A DNA stretch of 64,000 bases from Alphaproteobacteria bacterium (GTDB taxonomy: Bacteria; Pseudomonadota; Alphaproteobacteria; Caulobacterales; Parvularculaceae). Position numbers and translations under genes: made by a program. The DNA lies in contig WGLS01000022.1 in assembly GCA_016125455.1 (NCBI GenBank), positions 1 through 64,000 on the forward strand. Direction: 5' to 3'. Each line of letters starts with the position of its first letter. Position 1 is the stretch's first letter. Below are positions 1-7,733 of the stretch, one piece after another. The notes beneath the pieces were generated by a model. That model was not told where the DNA came from, ran no database searches, and saw only the letters and a program-made list of their open reading frames with translations.

Positions 1-437
1 GACGGCCGACCCTGCTTTGTATAGGTAACGTGGGACAGCTCGCGCCCCGCGCCCGGCGTTTTCGCGTAGGACAGCTCGCGCTCCGCCCGGTCCGGATTCG
101 CGCGCCGAAAAAGGCCCGGCGCTGAATTCCCCGTCGTTGCGAAACGGCCGACCCGGCGGGCTTCTACGACGCTGTCCGTACCCGGAGATAAATCCCCGGC
201 AGCGCCGCGGCCCGCTCGCCGGCGCCATGGCAGTGAAGTACGGATGGGCCCCACCGCCTCTCATCCATGGCGCAAGGGAAAGGATAGGGCCGGCGGAAAC
301 CTGTTCGATAGATTTGCGCAAAACCGGCGCAGTTTTCGCCTAGTCTATTGTTTTGTATGTGGAAATATCGACGCGTTTTGTTCGATAGATTTATTTTCAA
401 CGTGGTTAACGGGCGTTTATCCGCATCGCCCCCGTCA

Positions 438-455
438 TCCTGACGAAAGTCAGGA
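438..455. repeat. Dispersed hairpin repeat, type A copy 1
   Basis: TCCTGAC-GAAA-GTCAGGA is a perfect 7-bp stem with a tetraloop, and flanking A and T extend it to 8 bp. It is followed by a GACCAACGCCG-type flank that recurs at copy 2. Such units are dispersed in many alphaproteobacterial genomes (family knowledge). The copy number in this genome cannot be seen from one window. Confidence 0.7.
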
Positions 456-529
456 TCCAGACCAACGCCGCAGCTTGCCTTCTCGCTTGCCATTTGGCCA
501 GTCGCATTGCCTCCCGCCGCCGCCCATGG

Positions 530-550
530 ATCCCGGATCAGGTCCGGGAT
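530..550. repeat. Dispersed hairpin repeat, type B
   Basis: ATCCCGGA-TCAGG-TCCGGGAT forms a perfect 8-bp stem with a 5-base loop. It lies between the two type A copies, giving an A-B-A arrangement. It resembles the common alphaproteobacterial CCCGGATCNNGTCCGGGAT dispersed element. Confidence 0.7.
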
Positions 551-601
551 GACGGCGGCGGGCGCTGGCGGCAGATTCACGCCTTCCGCCTTCCCTGTGT
601 C

Positions 602-621
602 ATCCTGATGAAAGTCAGGAT
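602..621. repeat. Dispersed hairpin repeat, type A copy 2
   Basis: ATCCTGA-TGAAAG-TCAGGAT has a 7-bp stem. The 20-30 bases downstream (GACCAACGCCGCCGCTTGC) match the flank of copy 1 closely, so the repeated unit is about 50 bases rather than only the hairpin. Confidence 0.65.
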
Positions 622-698
622 CGAGACCAACGCCGCCGCTTGCGCACTCGCCTGCCCCGTCGCCTCCCGCCGCGCCAGACGCGGCGCCAGACGCAGCG

Positions 699-1322
699 TC
701 AGGCGGCCGGGGCCGCGAGCGTGCACAGCCGACAGCCGTGGAGGTGGTAGGCCGCCTCCTCGATCGAAACAATCGAGGCGCGGTCGGCCTTCTCCAGGGC
801 GGCGAAATGCGCCGCATACCCATCGGGCCAGACATCCTCGTGCACGGTCGCCACGACGTAGCCGGATGGCCTGACAATCCTGAGAAGCTCGTCAAAGCCT
901 GTCGGGCCCACATGCGCATGGGTGAACGTGCCGACGCAAGCGACGGCGTCATAGGCGCCGTCGGGATAATCCAGCGCCCGGGTCATGTCCTGCACCTTCA
1001 ATTCGCCGTAGACGTTCTTTTCTCGCGCGACGTCGAGCATATCGGGCGAAATATCCATGCCGTCGATTTTCCGGAACCCTCGCTCGGCGAGCGCAGCGCC
1101 CGCAAGGCCGGTGCCGCAGCCGGCGTCGAGCAGGCGCGCCGAAGGCTCGACAAGGGACGCGATCTTGTCCGCGACGACCGACGGCGCGACATAGCCCATG
1201 CCTTCCACGGTGTCCTTTTCATAGGTCGCCGCCCAGTCCTTGTAGGCGTCGCGCACCTCGTCCGGCTCGCCCTTGAGATTGTAGATCTTGTTCAGAATCG
1301 GGTTCTTTGAGGCCTTCGCCAT
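699..1322 (-). CDS. Class I SAM-dependent methyltransferase
   Basis: The 207-residue protein has the class I methyltransferase fold signature. The glycine-rich SAM loop LLDAGCGTGLAG lies near residues 64-75, the acidic end of strand 2 is MDIS at about residue 90, and a VACVGTFTHAH post-motif II region follows. The N-terminal NKIYNLKGEPDEVRDAYKDWAATYEKD segment is typical of small Methyltransf_11/25 proteins acting on small molecules. The substrate cannot be told. It lies about 200 bases downstream of a small unknown gene and sucC on the same strand. The family call is firm, the role is unknown. Confidence 0.85.
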   Translation of the reverse strand: MAKASKNPILNKIYNLKGEPDEVRDAYKDWAATYEKDTVEGMGYVAPSVVADKIASLVEPSARLLDAGCGTGLAGAALAERGFRKIDGMDISPDMLDVAREKNVYGELKVQDMTRALDYPDGAYDAVACVGTFTHAHVGPTGFDELLRIVRPSGYVVATVHEDVWPDGYAAHFAALEKADRASIVSIEEAAYHLHGCRLCTLAAPAA

Positions 1323-1525
1323 CGCGCGCCTCCCTTAATTCAGCTAACGGGGAGCCTGACCATAGGGCAAAAGCGCGGAAATGTCCAAATTCCAGGCGAT
1401 TTGATCCGTATAATGGCGAAATGCGCCCGAAACGCTGCTTTTCTTCTGTAATCGGATGATATCTGGCGAACTTGCCCGGCCGGCCGCGGCGGCGCGACCG
1501 CCTCCGGATCGACGTCGCGCGGATT

Positions 1526-1936
1526 TCAGAAAAATCGACGTCGCAGCTCGTCGGACAGCGCCTCGATATTGCGCGAGGGCTTGGCGGCGGCGCGCGATGC
1601 CTGCGAGCCGTCTATCCACCTGAAGCCGTCCACTTTCAGGACGGCGGCTTTCGCAGGGAAGCTCCAGTCCCGCACCCTGCCGACGCCGACCGCCACATGG
1701 CTGAGGGCCGCCTTCGCGCCCGCGCCAACCTCGTAGATGCCGGTCAAAAGAAACCGGTCGCCAGCGGACAGTTTGATCGCGTCAATCTGTTCCCCGGTCT
1801 CTGGACTGAGTTTCAATTCGTGGACGTCAGGTCCCGACAGGCGCCGAAATTCGTCGACGCCCGTCATCCCGAGCTCCCTCAGGCGTCCGGCGCCGAGGTT
1901 GAACCGCCAGTAACTCCTATGAAGGAGGCCGAACAT
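1526..1936 (-). CDS. Hypothetical protein downstream of sucC
   Basis: The frame encodes 136 residues starting 34 bases after the sucC stop, on the same strand, so it may be cotranscribed with it. I do not recognise a family. The middle ([20 protein letters not shown] and [14 protein letters not shown]) has the hydrophobic-polar alternation of a small beta-rich domain, and the last 25 residues are basic. No signal peptide or membrane segment is seen. The ribosome site at 1936 is weak (GGCGGG), so an internal Met (MTGVDEF) could be the true start. The gene is plausible because of its amino-acid composition and spacing, not homology. Confidence 0.5.
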   Translation of the reverse strand: MFGLLHRSYWRFNLGAGRLRELGMTGVDEFRRLSGPDVHELKLSPETGEQIDAIKLSAGDRFLLTGIYEVGAGAKAALSHVAVGVGRVRDWSFPAKAAVLKVDGFRWIDGSQASRAAAKPSRNIEALSDELRRRFF

Positions 1937-1970
1937 CGCGCGCCCGCCAGGCGACTGACCGCGCCGCCCC

Positions 1971-3164
1971 TTACCCCTGCACGGCCTTCACGATCTTCGC
2001 GGCGGCGTCCTCAAGGTCGTCCGCGGGCGTGATGGCGAGGCCGCTTTCCGACAGGAGCTTCTTGCCTTCCGCGACGTTGGTGCCTTCGAGCCGGACCACG
2101 AGCGGCACCTGCAGGCCGACATCCTTCACCGCCGCGATCACCCCCGCGGCGATAACGTCGCAGCGCATGATGCCGCCGAAGATGTTGACGAGAATGCCCT
2201 TCACCGCCGGATCGGAGGTGATGATCTTGAACGCCTCGGTCACTTTCTCCTTCGTGGCGCCGCCGCCGACGTCGAGGAAGTTCGCCGGCTCCGCGCCATA
2301 ATGCTTGATGATGTCCATCGTCGACATGGCGAGGCCGGCGCCATTGACCATGCAGCCGATATTGCCGTCGAGCTTGACGTAGGACAGGTCGAATTCCGCC
2401 GCGCGCACCTCGAACGGGTCTTCCTCGGTTTCATCGCGCAGGGAGACGATGTCCGGGTGGCGCATGAGCGCGTTCGAATCGAACCCCATCTTGGCGTCGA
2501 GCACGCGCAGGGCGCCGTTCTTCATCACGATCAACGGGTTGATCTCCAGCATCGACATGTCCTTGTCGATGAAGGCGCGGTAGAGCGTCGCGCAGAGCTT
2601 TGCGCAGTCCTTCGCCTGCGGGCCCGCAAGGCCCAGCCCCTTGGCGATCGAGCGGGCGTGGTGGGGCATGAAGCCGGTCGCCGGGTCGATGTCGACCGTG
2701 ATGATCTTTTCCGGCGTTTCCTCGGCCACTTCCTCGATGTTCATGCCGCCCTCGGTCGAGGCGATGAAGGCGACGCGCCCCGTGCCCCGGTCAACGAGGG
2801 CGGACAGGTAAAGCTCCGTCTCGATGTCCGCGCCATCCTCGATGTAGATGCGGTTCACCACCTTGCCGGCCTCGCCGGTCTGCTTGGTGACGAGGGTCGC
2901 GCCCAGCATCTGCCGCGCGAACTCCGCGGCTTCGGCGGGCGACTTCGCGAGGCGCACGCCCCCCTTCTCGCCGGCGCTCGCTTCCTTGAAATGGCCCTTG
3001 CCGCGACCGCCGGCGTGGATCTGCGCCTTCACGACGTAGAGCGGCCCGGGAAGCTCCTTGGCCTTCGCTTCCGGCTTGTCGCCCGGCAGAACGACGGCCC
3101 CGTCGGCGACCGGCGCGCCATATTCCTTGAGGAGCTGCTTCGCCTGGTATTCGTGGATGTTCAT
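1971..3164 (-). CDS. sucC: Succinate--CoA ligase (ADP/GDP-forming) beta subunit
   Basis: The 397-residue protein is a full-length SucC. The TCA-cycle enzyme interconverts succinyl-CoA and succinate with nucleotide phosphorylation, as a heterodimer with SucD. The N-terminus [19 protein letters not shown] is diagnostic. An ATP-grasp domain ([19 protein letters not shown]) is followed by the C-terminal CoA-ligase domain ([22 protein letters not shown]). The frame is open further upstream, but the start at 3164 fits the family N-terminus and has a GAGG site just before it. Usually sucD follows directly. Here it is absent, and an unknown gene and a methyltransferase follow instead. Malate--CoA ligase beta (MtkA) is the close alternative. 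Confidence 0.93.
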   Translation of the reverse strand: MNIHEYQAKQLLKEYGAPVADGAVVLPGDKPEAKAKELPGPLYVVKAQIHAGGRGKGHFKEASAGEKGGVRLAKSPAEAAEFARQMLGATLVTKQTGEAGKVVNRIYIEDGADIETELYLSALVDRGTGRVAFIASTEGGMNIEEVAEETPEKIITVDIDPATGFMPHHARSIAKGLGLAGPQAKDCAKLCATLYRAFIDKDMSMLEINPLIVMKNGALRVLDAKMGFDSNALMRHPDIVSLRDETEEDPFEVRAAEFDLSYVKLDGNIGCMVNGAGLAMSTMDIIKHYGAEPANFLDVGGGATKEKVTEAFKIITSDPAVKGILVNIFGGIMRCDVIAAGVIAAVKDVGLQVPLVVRLEGTNVAEGKKLLSESGLAITPADDLEDAAAKIVKAVQG

Positions 3165-3468
3165 GTCGCGCCTCGGGGCTTGGAGGAATCGGGAAGGAAT
3201 GGGTTCGCGGTACCGATTACGCCGCAGCGCGCCGCGCGGCAACACCGGGAGCGCCGGCGCGGCGAAAAGAACGGCGCCCGTCGACAGGCTGACGCGGCGC
3301 TGCGACGGACCGGCTTGCGCGCCGCGCCGCGTCGCCCGATTGTCCGCCGCAATACGCGTGAGAAGCCGGCGCTCGGGGGAGAACGGCCGCAAGCGACCGC
3401 GCCGCCGTGCGCGCGTCGCCCTGGCCGTGACCGTCCCGCAGGCGCCGCGAGAGAGAGCGGGAGCGCGA
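3165..3468. other. Divergent intergenic region between sucC and a VOC-family gene
   Basis: About 300 very GC-rich bases separate the two divergent genes and must hold their promoters. I see no convincing small gene, tRNA or hairpin. The N-terminal extensions of the flanking frames are arginine-rich and look like non-coding translation. Confidence 0.5.
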
Positions 3469-3834
3469 ATGCCGCGCCTGAAAGACTGCATCTTCCGTCT
3501 AAAGACTAAAATCACGACGCCGAGGTTCGACAAGACCTTCGGCTTCTATCGCGACATTTTCCAGTTCGACATCATCGAGCAGTGGAATGATCCGGGCGAC
3601 GCCGGCGCGATCTTCCGGATCGCCGACGGATCGAGCCTGGAAATATACAGGGGCGAAGCCTCGCCCGCAGGCGTCTCGCTGCAATTCAGGGTGAAGGACG
3701 TCGACGCGTTCGCGTTCCTGCTCGGCGACCGCTGGCCGTCGAAGGGCCCGGTCGACCGGCCGTGGGGATCTCGCTATCTTTACCTCACGGATCCCGCGGG
3801 CGTCGACATCGTCGTCTTCTCCGGCGGGGACTGA
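3469..3834 (+). CDS. VOC (glyoxalase/bleomycin-resistance) superfamily protein
   Basis: The 121-residue protein is one beta-alpha-beta-beta-beta VOC module pair. The first half includes [20 protein letters not shown] and the second half is [15 protein letters not shown]...[20 protein letters not shown], whose DPAGVDI corresponds to the DPDGN-like metal-site strand of the fold. Members are metal-dependent lyases, dioxygenases or binding proteins, and the substrate is unknown. The start at 3469 has a purine-rich GAGAGAGCGGGAG stretch before it. The next gene, an ABM-domain protein, follows 54 bases later on the same strand, so the two may be an operon. Confidence 0.75.
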   Translation: MPRLKDCIFRLKTKITTPRFDKTFGFYRDIFQFDIIEQWNDPGDAGAIFRIADGSSLEIYRGEASPAGVSLQFRVKDVDAFAFLLGDRWPSKGPVDRPWGSRYLYLTDPAGVDIVVFSGGD

Positions 3835-3888
3835 CCCGCGGGCGTCTGCCTCGCGCAGGACCGCAACAGGACGCGAGGAGGATACGCC

Positions 3889-4188
3889 ATGATCATTGTC
3901 ACCGGCCACGCGAAGATGAAACCGGGCGCGCTCGCCGCGCTGCGGCCGGCAATGGAGGCGATGATCCTGGCGTCCCGCGCCGAGGAGGGATGCCTTGGCT
4001 ATTCCTATGGCGTCGACACGCTCGACGAGGACCGGATGCTCGTCCTCGAATACTGGCGCGACATGGCCGCCCTCGAAGCGCATTTCGCGGCGCCGCACAT
4101 GGCCGACTGGCGCGCCGCGCTTGCGGGCCATGTGGTCGAACTCGACGTCAAGGCGGGCGACGCCTCGACGATGAAGCCGCTCGGCTGA
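3889..4188 (+). CDS. Putative quinol monooxygenase (ABM / YgiN-like)
   Basis: The 99-residue protein is a single antibiotic-biosynthesis-monooxygenase (dimeric alpha-beta barrel) domain. It begins MIIVTGHAKMKPG, has EEGCLGYSYGVD in the middle and then LVLEYWRDMAALEAHFAAPHMADW, the pattern of YgiN-type proteins. Family members are cofactor-free oxygenases or small stress-related enzymes and dimerise. An AGGAGGATACGCC ribosome site precedes the ATG. It sits between a VOC gene and a lysoplasmalogenase-like gene, all on the plus strand. Confidence 0.8.
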   Translation: MIIVTGHAKMKPGALAALRPAMEAMILASRAEEGCLGYSYGVDTLDEDRMLVLEYWRDMAALEAHFAAPHMADWRAALAGHVVELDVKAGDASTMKPLG

Positions 4189-4226
4189 CGGCAAGCCGCG
4201 GCGCGGGAAACATGGCGAGGGGGGCG

Positions 4227-4847
4227 ATGCGGTCCATACTGATCTACTTCGCTGGCGCGCTCCTCGCAGCGAGCTATCTTTTCGCAGCGTCGTCGGGCGC
4301 GCCGGACTGGCTGGTTCCCGCCTGGAAAGCCTCCGGCATCGTCCTGTTCGGCGTCTTCGCGCTGGCGAACCGCGCCCGGCTCGCCGCCGCGGGCCTTTTC
4401 GCATCGGCGGCCGGCGACGTCGCGCTCGCCCTTTCGCCGCCGCAATGGACTGCGGGCATGGCGGCGTTCGGGATCGCGCACCTGTTTTACGCCGCGGCGT
4501 TCGTGAATCGTCTGTCGACGGATGGCCGGGCGAGGTTCGGCGGGCCGCTTGCGGTCGCCTGGGTCATTGTCGCCGCCGCGCTCTACGTCTGGTTCCGGCC
4601 GGACATGGGCGAGCTCCTCGCGCCGGGCACGGGGTACCACGCGATCATTTCCGTCATGATGGCGCTCGCGCTTTTCTCCGCGGCGCCGCCGCTCGCGCGC
4701 CTCGGGGCGGTCGTCTTCGTCATGTCGGACGCCGTCATCGCCCTCGGGCTTTACAAGGGGCTCGGGCCGTTCGGGCCGACGGTCTGGATCCTCTATGCGG
4801 CGGCGCAGGGAATGATCGCCCTGGGCTTTGCGGCGAGGCGCGGCTGA
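4227..4847 (+). CDS. Lysoplasmalogenase-like integral membrane protein (YhhN/TMEM86 family)
   Basis: The 206-residue protein has about eight predicted membrane segments and the YhhN-family landmarks. These are an early KASGIVLFGVFAL helix, a short ASAAGDVAL motif with the conserved Asp, GIAHLFYAAAFV, and the late FVMSDAVIAL segment with the second conserved Asp. Family members hydrolyse the vinyl-ether bond of lysoplasmalogens. The bacterial substrate is often unclear. I chose the Met at 4227 (MRSILIYFAGALL) because GAGGGGGCG precedes it. A Met at 4212 is the alternative. Confidence 0.78.
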   Translation: MRSILIYFAGALLAASYLFAASSGAPDWLVPAWKASGIVLFGVFALANRARLAAAGLFASAAGDVALALSPPQWTAGMAAFGIAHLFYAAAFVNRLSTDGRARFGGPLAVAWVIVAAALYVWFRPDMGELLAPGTGYHAIISVMMALALFSAAPPLARLGAVVFVMSDAVIALGLYKGLGPFGPTVWILYAAAQGMIALGFAARRG

Positions 4848-4913
4848 ACGCGGAAATGGCGCCGGCGACCCGGCGCCATTTCAATCATGACTGCGCGCGA
4901 AACCGCCCCGCGC

Positions 4914-4960
4914 CAGGCCGCCTTACGGCGGCAAATACCGTCAGGCCGCCTTACGGCGGC
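4914..4960. repeat. Two copies of a 19-base palindrome-containing repeat at a gene 3' end
   Basis: CAGGCCGCCTTACGGCGGC occurs at 4914-4932 and again at 4942-4960, 28 bases apart. Each copy contains CCGCC-TTA-CGGCGG, which can form a short hairpin. The second copy overlaps the last codons and stop of the PEP-CTERM-like gene, so the 3' end of that gene appears to be duplicated just downstream. Either hairpin could act as a weak terminator, although no T tract follows. Confidence 0.7.
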
Positions 4961-5666
4961 GGCGCATCGAGAAGCCAAGGCCCGCAATCGACGTCGCAAA
5001 CAGCGGCAACGCCGCCGGCACGGGCACTTCGGTCACGTCGAGCAGAAACGCCCCGGAGCCTTGCAGGTCGATCGTGAAGCTCGACACAGGACCGGAATTG
5101 ACCGCGATCCATTCGAAGAAATTGTCCTCCTCCGAAACGCTCGGGCCTGACAGGCTGCCGCCGGCCCAGCTGAGCGTGAGGTCGTTCATGCCAAGGTCGA
5201 TCAGCAGGATGCGGTTGATGATGACCTGCTCGTCGAAGGTGAAGATTGCGTTCGCCACCGCGCTCGCCGTGCCATCGGCCGCAGGGCAGGTCTGGGCGAT
5301 GAAGTCGCACGGCCCGAGGGCGAACGCGAACACGACCGGCGCTTCGGCGACGCCGATCACCTGGCCTGCGCTGGCCCCGACGCCGGTCAGCGGCGCCTCA
5401 AGATCGGGGTCGAGCGGAATTGCGCCGCCGGTGTCGAGGGCGATCAAGGCGTCGTTCGGCGCTGGCCCGCCGCTGGTATTGACGATCTGGATGTTGACGC
5501 CCGCGAGGTTCTGGACGTCCTGGCCCTGCCCCTGGCCGGCGACGATGTCGCCCGACGCAAAACCGGAAAGGTCGAGAAGCGCCGCCTGCGCCGCGCCGCA
5601 CATGAGCGGCGCGGAAGCGAGCGCGGAAGCAATGGTCGAAAGAAGAAACCTGGACATTGTACGCAT
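4941..5666 (-). CDS. Exported protein with PEP-CTERM-like sorting tail
   Basis: The 241-residue protein has an N-terminal signal peptide (about residues 1-28, SRFLLSTIASALASAPLMCGAAQA). The mature part is acidic and Gly/Ala/Asp-rich and looks beta-rich. It ends with VPVPAALPLF, a hydrophobic helix and the basic cluster MRRRRKAA. That tripartite C-terminus matches the VPEP/VPxPAALPL class of sorting signals recognised by exosortases (family knowledge). Two cysteines (CDFIAQTC) may form a disulfide. No exosortase is visible in the window. It would be surface-anchored or exported with exopolysaccharide. The biochemical function is unknown. Confidence 0.78.
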   Translation of the reverse strand: MRTMSRFLLSTIASALASAPLMCGAAQAALLDLSGFASGDIVAGQGQGQDVQNLAGVNIQIVNTSGGPAPNDALIALDTGGAIPLDPDLEAPLTGVGASAGQVIGVAEAPVVFAFALGPCDFIAQTCPAADGTASAVANAIFTFDEQVIINRILLIDLGMNDLTLSWAGGSLSGPSVSEEDNFFEWIAVNSGPVSSFTIDLQGSGAFLLDVTEVPVPAALPLFATSIAGLGFSMRRRRKAA

Positions 5667-6214
5667 ACCTGAAACTGTTTGCTGATCGCGATGGGCGATA
5701 GATAAGCTGCTATGGGCCGCGATGTCGCCAAGAATGTTCCCGCGCGCGGTCGCGCTGCGGTTGAAATCGATTGGTTTGCGTGCGGAATGCGGGGCGTTGC
5801 GGCAACATCATTTCATTATCCGCCGCCAGGCGACTGAATTGCGTCGCCAGCGCGCCGGATTAACCTAAATAATCCGCTAACGAATAATTGCAACCTCGCC
5901 CGATTGCGACTTGCGCGCGAAGCTCGCATGGCGCGCAACGCGCTCATGCGCTCGCCGCCGGGTTGAGTTCGACTGGTCTCGTCGTCAGGGACAAGCGGAC
6001 ATGGCGCCGATGGACGAATTGCGATCGGCGGAGGGCGACGACGCAGCTTCGCCCTGTCCCTGATGCGGCGCGGTCCTGACGGTCGAGGCGGGGCAAGTTC
6101 CGGCTCACGTTCCGGCGAAAGGCCGCGACAAACGGCGCCATGCGTCTGTCCGTTCCAGGACGATAGCGAAACGCGTACGGCCGGGTCGCGCGAGAGAGCG
6201 CAATTGGACGCATC
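5667..6214. other. Intergenic region with one inverted repeat
   Basis: About 550 bases lie between the PEP-CTERM-like gene and the MgtC-family gene, both on the minus strand. The part next to 5666 is locally AT-richer and should hold the promoter of the PEP-CTERM gene. CGGATTA-ACCTAAA-TAATCCG at 5856-5876 is a 7-bp inverted repeat. No gene is supported. The short frames here are arginine-rich shadows. Confidence 0.5.
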
Positions 6215-7498
6215 TCAGGCAATGGCGGCGACGACCCCGCCTGCCGCCGCGATGACGAGCGGCGCGCCGGCCCTGATCGCCAGCGCCCTGCCGCCGATGA
6301 CCGACGCAAACGCGGCCTTCGCCAGCATGTTTGACGCCGCGGCGATCCAGATCGCGGTCGCTGCGGCGTCGGCTGCTATCGCGCCGCCAGTCATCAGGCC
6401 GGCGGCGGACAGGGTCAGCGCATCCACGTCTGCGACGCCGGAAATCGCCGCGACGACATTCAACCCGTAGTCGCCGAACGCCGCCAAAGCCCGCTCCGCC
6501 GCCAGCGAAACGGCTGCGAGCACGCCAGCGAAGATGATCGCGGGCCGTAGTTCGAACGGGTTTGAAATCCCGAGGCCGCCCGGCGCAACCTGATCCCTGT
6601 CGCCGCCTCGCGCGCAGACGATCGCCGCGATGCCGCCCACCAGCCATGCGGCCGCAAGGGACGGCCAGAGCGCCGGCAGCGCCGCCGGGGCGAGCAAACC
6701 AGCGAGCGCCGCCAGACGAACCAGCATGACCATGTTCGCAATGATGATCCCGGCGCTGGCCGGGCCGATTGCCGCCGGCGCCTGTGCGGCAAGGCGGGCA
6801 AGCGACGCCGTTGTCGCCGTCGACGACGCGAGGCCGCCGACAAGTCCGGTCAGCAGCGCGCCGTTTCGCGCCCCGAAGGCGCGGGTCAGCCAGTACCCGA
6901 CAAACGACACGCCGGAAATGAGGACAACCAATATCCAGATCGCCCTCGGATTGAGGCCGGCGAGACTGTCCAGCGCGCGATCCGGCAGGATCGGCAGGAC
7001 AATCACCGAAACGGCGAGGAATTGCAGAATCGACCGGAGCTCGCGCTCGCTGAGCTCTGTCGCCGCCTTGCCAAGCCGGCTCTTGAGACTGAGCAGAACC
7101 GCCGTCGCGACGCCAGCGGACGATGCCGTTGCAAGCATGCCGAGCCCGGCAAGAAGGCCGAGCGCAAAAGCAAGCAACAGCGCGATTTCGGTGGCGACGC
7201 CGCGCGCCCCGGTGTCGCGCGCAGCGACGAACTGGGCATAGACGCAAAGCGCGGCGACCGCGCCCAGGGCCACGGCGCCAATCGCCGGCGGCGCATAGGC
7301 CGACGCCCCGCCGAGAAGCGCCGTCAGGGCGAATGTCCGCACCCCGGCGAACGAACGACCCGCGCCGTTCGCCGATTGGCTCCACTCCCGTTCAAGCCCG
7401 ATTACAAGGCCAATCGCCAGCGCGACGGCAAGCGTGAACGCGGCGCGCACGACATCGCTGTCAACGAACAGGCCGGGGATCGCCGTCGGGGGAGTCAT
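6215..7498 (-). CDS. MgtC/SapB family membrane protein with DUF4010 domain
   Basis: The 427-residue protein starts at the Met at 7498. The N-terminal third is a MgtC/SapB domain (AVALAIGLVIGLEREW..., GVRTFALTALLGGASAY). It is followed by a DUF4010 domain made almost entirely of hydrophobic helices (GYWLTRAFGARNGALLTGLVGGLASSTATT, SAGIIIANMVMLVRLA). In all about 12 membrane segments are expected. MgtC-type proteins are linked to Mg limitation and membrane-potential control. The role of the DUF4010 fusion is unknown. The gene stands alone, divergent from the TelA-like operon. Confidence 0.85.
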   Translation of the reverse strand: MTPPTAIPGLFVDSDVVRAAFTLAVALAIGLVIGLEREWSQSANGAGRSFAGVRTFALTALLGGASAYAPPAIGAVALGAVAALCVYAQFVAARDTGARGVATEIALLLAFALGLLAGLGMLATASSAGVATAVLLSLKSRLGKAATELSERELRSILQFLAVSVIVLPILPDRALDSLAGLNPRAIWILVVLISGVSFVGYWLTRAFGARNGALLTGLVGGLASSTATTASLARLAAQAPAAIGPASAGIIIANMVMLVRLAALAGLLAPAALPALWPSLAAAWLVGGIAAIVCARGGDRDQVAPGGLGISNPFELRPAIIFAGVLAAVSLAAERALAAFGDYGLNVVAAISGVADVDALTLSAAGLMTGGAIAADAAATAIWIAAASNMLAKAAFASVIGGRALAIRAGAPLVIAAAGGVVAAIA

Positions 7499-7733
7499 CG
7501 CCGACGAATTACGCCCATCGGATCGACTTCGCCAGCGCGGATCCGATTGCATCGGGCGACAGGCGTTGGCCCACATGGCGGCTGGGAAAGCTCCACGCGA
7601 CATTCCGGGCGCTCGGCGGTTTCGGACGACCAGCCGAACCGGCTGCACGGCGAACCGCGTCGCCTAAACCTTTGCCGTTCGCCGCCGCCGCCCCTATATC
7701 GCCAGTCCTGAGGACGAGGGAGAGGAAAGACTG

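Larger units (their letters stand above)
1..698. other. Left intergenic region with dispersed repeats, no gene supported
   Basis: No reading frame here looks like a real protein. Frames that cross it translate the repeats (for example a VIPDLIRDPW-like string) and are compositionally biased. It holds two related copies of a roughly 50-base hairpin unit, a second hairpin type between them, a 14-base direct repeat (TGTTCGATAGATTT at 302-315 and 379-392) inside a locally AT-richer stretch at about 300-420, and two near-copies of GGACAGCTCGCGC near 33 and 68. It may be an intergenic repeat cluster. Function is unknown. Confidence 0.6.

Noticed and set aside
164-952. A minus-strand frame of 262 codons across the left repeats
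   Set aside because: It translates the dispersed repeats into VIPDLIRDPW-like text and overlaps the methyltransferase in another frame.
2301-3509. A 402-codon open frame on the plus strand over sucC
   Set aside because: It is antisense to a strongly recognised SucC, its product is Arg/Leu/His-biased with no domain, and such shadows are expected at this GC content.
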